In this document: positions 26,265-33,927 of the stretch, piece by piece
Layout of the letters: each line of letters opens with the position of its first letter
Numbering within the stretch: the first letter of the stretch is position 1
Origin: an uncultured Selenomonadaceae bacterium
Lineage (GTDB): Bacteria; Bacillota; Negativicutes; Selenomonadales; Selenomonadaceae
Assembly (NCBI GenBank): GCA_905234505.1
Contig: CAJOIA010000010.1
Location: 1 to 35,573 of the forward strand
Direction: 5' to 3'
DNA: 35,573 nt
Notes under the pieces: generated by a model
Databases searched by the model: none
What the model was told of the DNA's origin: nothing
Seen by the model: the letters and a program-made list of their open reading frames with translations, nothing else
Made by a program: the position numbers and the translations under genes

Positions 26265-26289
26265 CAAAATTAAATAGATTTGGTATTCT
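26261..26289 (+). promoter_or_regulatory. Promoter of tRNA-Ser(GCU)
   Basis: Consensus TTGACA (26261-26266), 17-nt spacer ending in TGG, and TATTCT (26284-26289), an extended -10 form. The -35 box contains the stop codon of the thioesterase gene. The tRNA-Ser(GGA) at the right edge has the same design. Confidence 0.85.
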
Positions 26290-26302
26290 TCCCTAGTCTT
26301 AA

Positions 26303-26389
26303 GGAGTGGTACTCAAGTCGGTGAAGAGGACGGTTTGCTAAACCGTTAGGTTCAGTGATGGGCGCGGAGGTTCGAGCTCCACTCCGCCA
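26303..26389 (+). tRNA. tRNA-Ser(GCU), T-arm/acceptor region about 4 nt short
   Basis: The acceptor strand GGAGTGG, D-stem CTC/GAG, anticodon stem ACGGT/ACCGT with loop TTGCTAA (anticodon GCU), a long variable arm and an encoded CCA identify a serine tRNA for AGC/AGU codons. After the T-loop start TTCGAG only CTCCACTCCGCCA remains. A normal gene needs five T-stem bases, seven acceptor bases, a discriminator and CCA here, so about four bases are missing. A 4-bp T-stem plus a 5-bp acceptor stem could still form. Promoter and terminator are intact. Confidence 0.85.
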
Positions 26390-26405
26390 TAAATTGAAAA
26401 TTAAC

Positions 26406-26435
26406 AAAGTCTTCCTGCGAGGGAAGGCTTTTTTT
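26406..26435 (+). terminator. Terminator after tRNA-Ser(GCU)
   Basis: AAAGTCTTCC pairs with GGAAGGCTTT (one wobble) and is followed by a T-run, 17 nt after the tRNA end. Confidence 0.85.
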
Positions 26436-26458
26436 CGTTGCATAAAAAATTTTTGCAT

Positions 26459-26484
26459 AAAAAAAACCGCCCAAGGATGGGCGG
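26459..26484 (-). terminator. Terminator of the 26579-31504 giant gene
   Basis: CCGCCCA (26467-26473) and TGGGCGG (26478-26484) form a 7-bp GC-rich stem with a 4-nt loop. On the minus strand it runs into eight Ts (A-run 26459-26466). It lies about 95 nt beyond the giant gene's stop. Confidence 0.85.
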
Positions 26485-26489
26485 CAATG

Positions 26490-26526
26490 CGGCGCGCTAG
26501 TTGTCGTGATGCAACTACCCGCGCCG
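26490..26526. repeat. GC-rich inverted repeat
   Basis: CGGCGCG (26490-26496) pairs with CGCGCCG (26520-26526), and an inner AGTTG (26499-26503) pairs with CAACT (26512-26516). It makes a stable bulged hairpin between the tRNA and the giant gene. Confidence 0.6.
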
Positions 26527-26538
26527 CGCTTTTCTTTG

Positions 26539-26567
26539 CAACTTTCTTTTACTATAAAAGAAAGTTG
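26539..26567. repeat. Perfect 13-bp hairpin after the giant gene
   Basis: CAACTTTCTTTTA (26539-26551) and TAAAAGAAAGTTG (26555-26567) are perfect complements with a 3-nt loop, 12 nt beyond the giant gene's stop. It may protect the 3' end of that mRNA or aid termination. Confidence 0.65.
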
Positions 26568-26578
26568 ATTAATAATCT

Positions 26579-29500
26579 TTACTTATTTTTCCAGCCCCAG
26601 CTGCCGTCCGAGTTCTTGGTTGCAGTGTAAGCAGTATAAGAGCCATCGCCATTAGAAACTTCGAACTTAGCACCATCGAGATTATCGCCATCGATTGTAA
26701 GAGAGCCACCGCCATTAGTCTTAATCTGGATACCGCCATTAGAACTAAGACCGTAATTATTTTCAGAAGAAATCATATCAAGCGTAATGTCATAAAGACG
26801 AATGCGATCATTTTCGGTGTCGAAAGTGGAAATTGTATCTTTGCTTGAGCTATTTAAGAAGAAGAAGACATCATTGCCTTCGCCGCCGATTAAGATATTG
26901 TCGCCATAACCGCCGCCCCACAGGCTTGCAGTTGTACCTTCGCCGCCAGAAGTAATTGTATTATCTTCGGATCCACCAACTAATGTAAGCTGTGTATTTT
27001 CAGCTTGTGAAGCATCAATAATGCGAATACCGCCATAATAAACGCCTTTGGAGCCATCAAGCCAAATTTCAGCATTAGCTGCCGCGTCGCTGTTGTCAAC
27101 TATAAGCTTATCGTTACGTCTGTTCTTATTGCCGTGATAATCAGTAACTTCTTTATCATAGGTGAAAGTATTATCATCACCGGAAGTAACACCGATTTTC
27201 GCCACACGAATATTTTCCTCGTCAATGCTGTATCTAATCATCTTGTCGGGAGCTACATCACCAGCAATGTGAAGGGTGTTATTTTCGCCAAGAGCAACAG
27301 CAATTTCGTCACTATTAGCACGGGCCTCAATTGTGCTTGTTCCATAAACCCAACCATTAAGTACCAAAATATCTGCACCAATTCTTTCAGGGTCGTCGGC
27401 AGCGCCTTGATAGTAACCGAAATTATGAATAGTATCGTCGCCGTCGCCGGAAGTTGAACCAAAGAAGATAGCATTACCAGCGGTGGAAGTCGATTCGCCA
27501 CCGGAATAAATAACGTCGTCGCCTGCTCCAAGTGACACAGTTTTATTAGCATAAGCTGCAGAAGAGCCGCTCAGCGAAACAATATCTTTGCCACTGCTGC
27601 CTAAAATAACAGCCTCATTCTCGTTCTTTACAGCAACTCTTGAAATATTTTTGTAACGGCTACCACCGAGATCGATGATAAGTGAATCAGTAATATTGGC
27701 GCTAAATGTTAAAGTTGAATTGCCAATTCCATAATAGTGGTCTGCAACATCGTCATTGCTACTAATGGTGACAGCGCTCCCGTTCTTAAGAACGCTAACT
27801 TTTTCAGCTGAATCAGCATCGCCAACAAGAATATCAAACTGATTGCCTTTTACTGTTTCAGTTCCAGCGAACATAACTTGATTGGATCCAACGGTTGCAA
27901 GGAGCGTACTTTGCATAAAACCAAAACCGACAGATTCAATGTCAGCGTTAAGAATGCTGTTTCCAGCGTCTTCATTATCGAAACCAAAGCTAAAGCCGTG
28001 AACTTCTTTTCTGCCTTTGCCTTCGGAATCCATAACAACAACAGCGCCGGCTGCCTCACTTTCAGAATCGATATCAGCAAGATAAATTTCATCTGCGCCG
28101 TCGCCAGGATTAATGGTATCATTTGCGCCTGCAAAGATTGTATCAGCGTCTGCCGTGCCAAGAATGCTATCAGCCGCGCCGCCGTTTTGCGTGGAAAGGA
28201 TAACAGCGCCTTTGTTCGTAAAGGCAGAAGCGTTAAGAGTTCCGCCGCCGGATTCTGCCCAAGCCAAATTATAATTTTCGCCGTCTTTGCCTTTAGCGTC
28301 TGAGAATATTACTGCATTGCCGCCAATTGTAATAGCATTGCTGCCGGTAATCGCGATAACGCTATCTGCCACGTTAATATTTTGAATCAATTGTGCAGCA
28401 GTCATATTGTTACTGTTATCAGAGAATTTTGTTGCAACAATGACATCGCCTTCTGTAATGCTGTAGTCTTTAATTTCGTAGCCGCCGCTATTTGTGCCGC
28501 CGTTATCATCATAGAAATAATCAACGCCGCCGCCGCCGGAAACATAATCGCCAGCGCCTGCAACGATTGAATCTTCGCCCTCGCCGCCAATCAATGAAGC
28601 ATAGCCGCCGAGATTTTCAAGGTAAGTTCCAACGCTACCAGCCTGTGCAAGGTTATCGCCCATAGCATTTGCGCCGAACAGAATAATCCCGCCATTGCTG
28701 GAACCTTTAACGGTATGGTTAATAGCTGAAGCTTGGCTTCCTGTGCCAATAGCAACAAGTGTATTTCTGGTGCTTCCGCTCACGTCAATAACTGAAGTCC
28801 AAATATTTGTACCTTCTCTATTTTGGATATTAATATCGTCGGCCGCCGCAGATTGAAGGGTAATATTGTGCAGATCGTTATCTCTAAAATTTGTATTGCC
28901 GTAAATATTAATTCCGCCGTCCACCGATACAGAGGCTGGAGAAGTATCTTCAGCGTCTTCATAACCGGCTACACTTGAATTAGAAACTGCCGTAGGTGGA
29001 TTATCCATATTGTAATAGAATTGGAAAGCTTGAACAGTTGTATCGGAAGCGTTGCTAACAGCGCTATTAATAGAAGCTTCGCGCTGTCTTCTGCTGTCCG
29101 CTGCGCTCTCGTCTTCAGATTCAGTATTACCCAATTCGCCAATCGTAATATAACCGCTACCTTCATTAATTGTAACTTGATTTGCTTTACCGATATTGTA
29201 AACGCCGCCGGTGACTGAAAGAGTCGTATTACTAGCAATACCATCAATGGTAACGTGAGGAGTGCTTCCGCTTCCGTCAACATTAACTGTAGCGACGCTA
29301 CCTGTAAAGCTACCGCCATAAACAGAAATCTTTGTATCATTAGCTGATAAAACATATCTGCTAGATCCAACGACATTAGAAACATCATAATACAGCGTGA
29401 ATTTATTATCGCCGCTAGTTGTAATAGAATCGCCGGCTTTTAAGCTAACAGTGGAAATTGCATCGCTACTGCTGCCGGAAAGTGTGACATTGGAAATATT

Positions 29501-31504
29501 ATCTGCAGAACCGACTGTAACATCAACGCCATTAATTGTCGCAGCGACCGATGTACCCGAAGTAAGCGTATAATCGACATTGCCGCCGGCAATGCTAAGG
29601 TTGTCGCCAGACATTATACTTTCAACAACAAGCTTATCAGATTCGACTTTTAACTCTATACCGCCGGAATTTGAAATAGTATAAGTGCCATTAATTGAGA
29701 AAAGGGTATCGTTACCGCCAACTAAAAGCTCTGCGCCGGTGTCAACGTTGTTAATTTCAGAAATACCTTCGTGAGATCCAATGCTTTCAATTACTAAATC
29801 AATACCGTCAGCATCGCCGGTGTAATCAATATAAACATCATTGACAACTACAGCAGCTGCACTTGCCTCGTCAGCACCGACAACTTTCAAGTTTGCATCT
29901 CCTGAAGTTAAAACTTGAGCATTATATTCTGAACTAATCGTAGCCGCGCCTTCAGAATCAAATATTACAGTATTGTCATAAACGTCCGCAATTTTTGTCC
30001 AAGTGGTATTGCCAACCGTTAAACTTGCTGGAGCTACAGAAGCGCCATAATTCAAAGTAGCATTGCCACTGAAGCCGCTGACTGTTCCGATTTTTGAACC
30101 GTCGGTATTGAGGGCGGCAATTGTTGCGCCGTCATTTTCAAATGTCAAAATCTGTGCTTCTGTGTTATTTCCAATTTGCGCAGTAGTACCTTTAACATTC
30201 CAAGTACCGCCATTAGCAAGAGCGCTAACTGAAACGATATCTGAATTGGAGATACTGACATTGCCGCCATTAGCTATATTGAGAACTTCGCCATTAGCGC
30301 TAGTAACGCTCGGAGCTGCATTGCCGCTGCTAACGCTTACATTAGCAGTTATATTTTCGCCGGTCAATGTAACATTTCCGCTTGTATCGAATACAGCAGT
30401 TTCTTCGCCGGTTGTGCCAATAATATTCCAAGTAGCAGCTTTATTTACGTTAAGGTCGTTAACATTAAATTTCTTAGCTAAAGTGCCGAGTGTAGCAGTG
30501 CCGCCGAAACTGACTGTAGCAACGCCCGTACCATTACTATCAGCAGTGATTGTAGCTGGTGAATCGGAGAAGCTCCATTCTTGAGTACCAAGAGCAACGT
30601 TATCAGCGTTGGTTATCCATTTTCCACCGGCAGCCAATTTATTAACACTGGAAATAACTGCTTCGTTTCCTTCAGCAGAAATTGTAGCATTGGAATTTGC
30701 AGCAAGACTCGCTACATCGCTACCAATAGTAATATTTCCATCTGTGCCAGTTGTAATAACGAGGTTGTCCTCTTCTTCAGCAATTTTGCTGCCGGTATTT
30801 GCAGCGCCGCCAATGACTGTACCATTAACGCTAATAGAATCATTAATTCTGTTTGAGCCAACGGCAGTTACACTAACAGCCGCGCCATTATTAATACTAG
30901 CATTAATCGTTGAAGTGCCGGTAACTGTTGCAGCATCTCCAACAGCAGTATATTGAATACCGCTGTAAACGAGATTGTCATTAGTATTAATCATCCACGT
31001 TTGATTATCGGTAATTCCATTGCTTGCAAGTGTAGCACTGGCGGAGGACAAAGTAACCTTATCTGCATCAGGATCGCCATAAATATTAATAACTTCGCCG
31101 GACGCAACAGTGAAACTCAGATTCGCGCCGTTAATTGTCTGTTGAAATTTATCATTTGATGAATAAATTGATAAAGTATCGCCGCTTACACCTGCTAAAT
31201 GCAGAGTATTACCGGCAGCCTCGACTTCAAAACTGCCATTTTCGCTGAATGACGCGATTTCACCCACGTTGTTCAGAATTGCGCCTTTGGTTGCCGAGCC
31301 GTTTTTAATCCAAGCTGCGCCAGCAATAGATTGAATTGCGGAATCATCAGAAGTGACGATATCGACTGCAGAATTAGCTGAAGATGCTACACTCCCGCTG
31401 AATGCATACCCGTCGCTGACTTTTACATTACCTGAAGCAGCAGAGATCGTTGCCTCTCCGTCAAAACGTTGTAGATCAAAGGTAAAGAATTTTTCCGTTG
31501 TCAT
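26579..31504 (-). CDS. Giant RTX-like repeat protein with N-terminal FDLQRF motif
   Basis: This complete 1641-residue protein starts MTTEKFFTFDLQRFDGEA after GGAGGAG. FDLQRF at residues 9-14 looks like a lineage-specific N-terminal tag; there is no ordinary signal peptide. The body is Ala, Asn, Gly, Ser and Thr rich with no Cys seen. It is built of degenerate beta-type repeats such as G-ATI---G and NVTLTGENI. RTX-like nonapeptides appear near residues 970-1000 (IGGEGEDSIVAGAGD), around 1330 (LGAGDDVIYSGG) and near 1526-1545 (WGGGYGDNILIGGEGND). The last 165 residues share a module with the giant protein at 1-4760. Type I secretion and calcium binding are inferred from RTX families; no transporter is in the window. 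Confidence 0.88.
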   Translation of the reverse strand: MTTEKFFTFDLQRFDGEATISAASGNVKVSDGYAFSGSVASSANSAVDIVTSDDSAIQSIAGAAWIKNGSATKGAILNNVGEIASFSENGSFEVEAAGNTLHLAGVSGDTLSIYSSNDKFQQTINGANLSFTVASGEVINIYGDPDADKVTLSSASATLASNGITDNQTWMINTNDNLVYSGIQYTAVGDAATVTGTSTINASINNGAAVSVTAVGSNRINDSISVNGTVIGGAANTGSKIAEEEDNLVITTGTDGNITIGSDVASLAANSNATISAEGNEAVISSVNKLAAGGKWITNADNVALGTQEWSFSDSPATITADSNGTGVATVSFGGTATLGTLAKKFNVNDLNVNKAATWNIIGTTGEETAVFDTSGNVTLTGENITANVSVSSGNAAPSVTSANGEVLNIANGGNVSISNSDIVSVSALANGGTWNVKGTTAQIGNNTEAQILTFENDGATIAALNTDGSKIGTVSGFSGNATLNYGASVAPASLTVGNTTWTKIADVYDNTVIFDSEGAATISSEYNAQVLTSGDANLKVVGADEASAAAVVVNDVYIDYTGDADGIDLVIESIGSHEGISEINNVDTGAELLVGGNDTLFSINGTYTISNSGGIELKVESDKLVVESIMSGDNLSIAGGNVDYTLTSGTSVAATINGVDVTVGSADNISNVTLSGSSSDAISTVSLKAGDSITTSGDNKFTLYYDVSNVVGSSRYVLSANDTKISVYGGSFTGSVATVNVDGSGSTPHVTIDGIASNTTLSVTGGVYNIGKANQVTINEGSGYITIGELGNTESEDESAADSRRQREASINSAVSNASDTTVQAFQFYYNMDNPPTAVSNSSVAGYEDAEDTSPASVSVDGGINIYGNTNFRDNDLHNITLQSAAADDINIQNREGTNIWTSVIDVSGSTRNTLVAIGTGSQASAINHTVKGSSNGGIILFGANAMGDNLAQAGSVGTYLENLGGYASLIGGEGEDSIVAGAGDYVSGGGGVDYFYDDNGGTNSGGYEIKDYSITEGDVIVATKFSDNSNNMTAAQLIQNINVADSVIAITGSNAITIGGNAVIFSDAKGKDGENYNLAWAESGGGTLNASAFTNKGAVILSTQNGGAADSILGTADADTIFAGANDTINPGDGADEIYLADIDSESEAAGAVVVMDSEGKGRKEVHGFSFGFDNEDAGNSILNADIESVGFGFMQSTLLATVGSNQVMFAGTETVKGNQFDILVGDADSAEKVSVLKNGSAVTISSNDDVADHYYGIGNSTLTFSANITDSLIIDLGGSRYKNISRVAVKNENEAVILGSSGKDIVSLSGSSAAYANKTVSLGAGDDVIYSGGESTSTAGNAIFFGSTSGDGDDTIHNFGYYQGAADDPERIGADILVLNGWVYGTSTIEARANSDEIAVALGENNTLHIAGDVAPDKMIRYSIDEENIRVAKIGVTSGDDNTFTYDKEVTDYHGNKNRRNDKLIVDNSDAAANAEIWLDGSKGVYYGGIRIIDASQAENTQLTLVGGSEDNTITSGGEGTTASLWGGGYGDNILIGGEGNDVFFFLNSSSKDTISTFDTENDRIRLYDITLDMISSENNYGLSSNGGIQIKTNGGGSLTIDGDNLDGAKFEVSNGDGSYTAYTATKNSDGSWGWKNK

Positions 31505-31901
31505 AATAACTCCTCCGAAAAAAAATTTTTGAACCGTCGCGAACCGAAAGGGACTTTCCTATGCTATACTCCAACGAGGGACCGTCACGCCGCGACTTAT
31601 GACGACAAAGGTACAGCAAATTATTCCACGACGCTAATCGCTTTAATCCGAACATTTGATAACGGAAAAGCCGGTCTCGTCGACTAAACTGAAATTGAGC
31701 AAAGACCACTTCCTTCCGTGCAGTCCAAACAAACGATTATTGCGTTAATAAGTGGCGCTTTTTTAACCGATTTGCCTTTAAAAATATTTTGCGGCATAGA
31801 AAAACTTATCGCCTATCCCGCCGCATATTTATATCAAAAATTCGTTTTTCAGTCAAGGTTTAAGCCTTCCCTAATGAAATTTTAATGTAAGCGTAGCAAT
31901 T
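31505..31901. other. Long leader/intergenic region between glmM and the giant gene
   Basis: About 400 nt without a credible gene. It must hold the giant gene's promoter. A weak candidate -10 (minus-strand TATAGC near 31565-31570) lacks a good -35 partner at the right spacing. Several short dyads are visible near 31535-31600 (GTCGCG/CGCGAC type). No c-di-GMP, cobalamin or T-box riboswitch consensus was recognised. The left end has an A/T run just before the Shine-Dalgarno. Confidence 0.45.
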
Positions 31902-33242
31902 TTAGCAACTGACTTTTTCAATTTCCGCTGCAATTTTGTTGCAGATTCTTTCTAACTGTAATTTATTTGGACCTTCAGCCATAACGCGGACAAGTGGCTC
32001 AGTTCCCGACGCACGGACTAAAATTCTGCCGCTTGTGCCTAATTCAGTTTCGCCTTCGAAAATGGCGCGATTAACTTCTTCAGAGGATTTATAAATTTCC
32101 TTGTCACGCACGCGAATATTAATCAGCACTTGCGGAAAAGTCGTCATCATTTTATTAAGTTCGGCGGCGCTCTTGCCGGATTTTTTCATTGCAGTTAAAA
32201 CTTGCAGCGCGGTAATTAAGCCGTCGCCGGTCGTGCTGTAATCGGTAAAAATAATGTGACCGGATTGTTCGCCGCCCAAATTATAACCATTGGCAAGCAT
32301 ATTTTCTAAAACGTACCTATCGCCAACCGCCGTAATTTCATAGCGCCCGCCGAGATTTTCAATAGCCTCGCGAAAACCGATATTCGCCATAACCGTTGTA
32401 ACGACAGTATTTTTTTTCAACGCGCCCACGTTCATCATCAATTTAGCGCACATTATCAAGATATGATCGCCGTCAATTAAATCTCCATTTTCATCAATGC
32501 AAAGGCATCTGTCAGCGTCGCCGTCGTGGGCAATTCCAATGTTAGCTTTTTGGCGCAAAACTTCAAGCCGCAAATTTTGAATGTGCGTTGAGCCGCAATC
32601 GTCATTGATATTAATGCCATTGGGCTTATCGCCGATTAAAATTAATTCTGCGCCTAATTTTTTCAAAACAGCGGGCATAGCTTCATACGCCGCGCCATTC
32701 GCGCAGTCGAGCGCAATTTTCATACCGTCAAAGCGCTCGGTGGTCGTGCTCACAACGAAATTAATATAATCATTAATCAAATCGTGGCGGTATTTAATAT
32801 CGCCGATTTTTGCGCCGGTTGGTCGCTGAATTTTATCAATTTGGCTGACGATATTTTCAATTTCATCTTCTACAGCGTCGGGCAATTTGTAACCGTCGCC
32901 GCCGAAAAATTTTATTCCGTTATCATAGAAAGGATTATGCGAAGCGCTGATAACCACGCCTGCCGCTGCGTTATTTTTTTTAACAAGATAAGCAACCGCT
33001 GGCGTAGGAATTATACCAACTGAAATTGCGCGCCCGCCAGCTGAGCAAATTCCCGCCATTAACGCCGCCTCGAACATTTCGCCTGAAATTCGCGTATCGC
33101 GCCCGATTAAGATTTTGGGTTTATCTTCAGAGCGTTTACCAAAATACACAGTTGCCGCGTAGCCTAATCTATAAGCTAGTTCCGGTAATAATTCAACGTT
33201 TGCTTCGCCGCGCACGCCGTCCGTTCCAAATAATCTCGCCAT
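31902..33242 (-). CDS. glmM: Phosphoglucosamine mutase
   Basis: Interconverts glucosamine-6-phosphate and glucosamine-1-phosphate, the step after GlmS. The 446-residue protein begins MARLFGTDGVRGEAN and contains VVISASHNPFYDNGIKFF with the phospho-Ser near residue 100. It also has the magnesium loop DGDADRCL near 240, GGEQSGHI and the C-terminal phosphate-binding RASGTEPLVRVMAEG. AAAGGAAG precedes the ATG. It lies downstream of topB across a repeat cluster, not beside cdaAR. Confidence 0.97.
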   Translation of the reverse strand: MARLFGTDGVRGEANVELLPELAYRLGYAATVYFGKRSEDKPKILIGRDTRISGEMFEAALMAGICSAGGRAISVGIIPTPAVAYLVKKNNAAAGVVISASHNPFYDNGIKFFGGDGYKLPDAVEDEIENIVSQIDKIQRPTGAKIGDIKYRHDLINDYINFVVSTTTERFDGMKIALDCANGAAYEAMPAVLKKLGAELILIGDKPNGININDDCGSTHIQNLRLEVLRQKANIGIAHDGDADRCLCIDENGDLIDGDHILIMCAKLMMNVGALKKNTVVTTVMANIGFREAIENLGGRYEITAVGDRYVLENMLANGYNLGGEQSGHIIFTDYSTTGDGLITALQVLTAMKKSGKSAAELNKMMTTFPQVLINIRVRDKEIYKSSEEVNRAIFEGETELGTSGRILVRASGTEPLVRVMAEGPNKLQLERICNKIAAEIEKVSC

Positions 33243-33269
33243 TGAAAAAACTTCCTTTCAGTCAGTTTT

Positions 33270-33448
33270 TTTAGGATTTAGTATTCAGGATTTAGGATTT
33301 AGGGATTTTCCCCTATTCACTAACTCCTAATTCCTATCTAGGATACAGGGATTTTTCCCTACTCACTAATTCCTATCTAGGATTTAGGATTCAGGATTTA
33401 GGATTTAGGGGATTTTTCCCTATTCACTAACTCCTAATTCCTAATTCC
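33270..33448. repeat. Cluster of heptamer-based dyad repeats
   Basis: About three copies of one element (33272-33340, a shorter 33341-33378, and 33379-33448). Each has a left arm of GGATTTA/GGATTCA heptamers, a palindromic centre GGGATTTTTCCC, then TATTCACTAACTCCTAATTCC. The left and right arms are near reverse complements, so each copy can fold. Copies 1 and 3 are nearly identical. The last copy supplies the final codons and stop of topB. Confidence 0.85.
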
Positions 33449-33927
33449 TTTAAATCGTTGCACGTCATTCTGCAGTTTGGAAAATTACTGCAGCCCCAAA
33501 ATTCGCCATTTTTGCCGCTACGCTTAACCATAACGCCGGTTTTACAGCGCGGGCAAGGATAATTACCTTTCGCAACTGGAAATTTCGCAGTCTTAGCCTT
33601 CGCGCAGAGCTCACTTGTAAATTTAATCTGCCCTGCAAGAAAATCTTCAAGAGTGCCTTCGCCTTCGCTCATTGAATGAAGTTTATCTTCCCAAATTGCC
33701 GTCGCGTCAGGATAAGTCATTTCATCAGGCAGGGCGTCAATCAGCATATAAGCTTTATCGGTAGGCTGCAGAATTTTTTTCGCGCCAACTTTTAAAAAAT
33801 CGCGCCTGATTAAATCGTCAATAATCTCTGCGCGAGTCGCTTCAGTTCCGATACCTTGAACATCTTTAAGTTGTTTTTGCGCCGCCGGATTTTTTATGTA
33901 CTTGTGAATTTCCTTCATACCTTGCAC
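33427..33927 (-). CDS. topB: DNA topoisomerase III, C-terminal part (frame-split)
   Basis: This 166-codon frame (GTG at 33927) carries the C-terminal topoisomerase III core: MKEIHKYI, then KDVQGIGTEATRAEIIDDLI and a final zinc ribbon (CPRC then CSNFPNC). The frame is open further upstream and reads KKSTTKPPEHFTSSSLVQG, which belongs to the same enzyme, so it continues the gene at 33915-35399 in the -1 frame. The last codons (KELGIRS and stop) fall inside the heptamer repeat. Confidence 0.85.
   Translation of the reverse strand: MQGMKEIHKYIKNPAAQKQLKDVQGIGTEATRAEIIDDLIRRDFLKVGAKKILQPTDKAYMLIDALPDEMTYPDATAIWEDKLHSMSEGEGTLEDFLAGQIKFTSELCAKAKTAKFPVAKGNYPCPRCKTGVMVKRSGKNGEFWGCSNFPNCRMTCNDLKELGIRS

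Noticed and set aside
31476-31709. 77-codon minus-strand frame upstream of the giant gene
   Set aside because: It overlaps the giant gene's start, is rich in Arg/Tyr/Phe without pattern, and has no good start context.
31505-31740. c-di-GMP (GEMM) riboswitch in the leader of the giant gene
   Set aside because: Some GGAC and dyad elements are present, but the conserved core was not found in order.
33270-33448. CRISPR array in the repeat cluster
   Set aside because: Repeats are nested heptamers with no unique spacers of constant length and no cas genes nearby.
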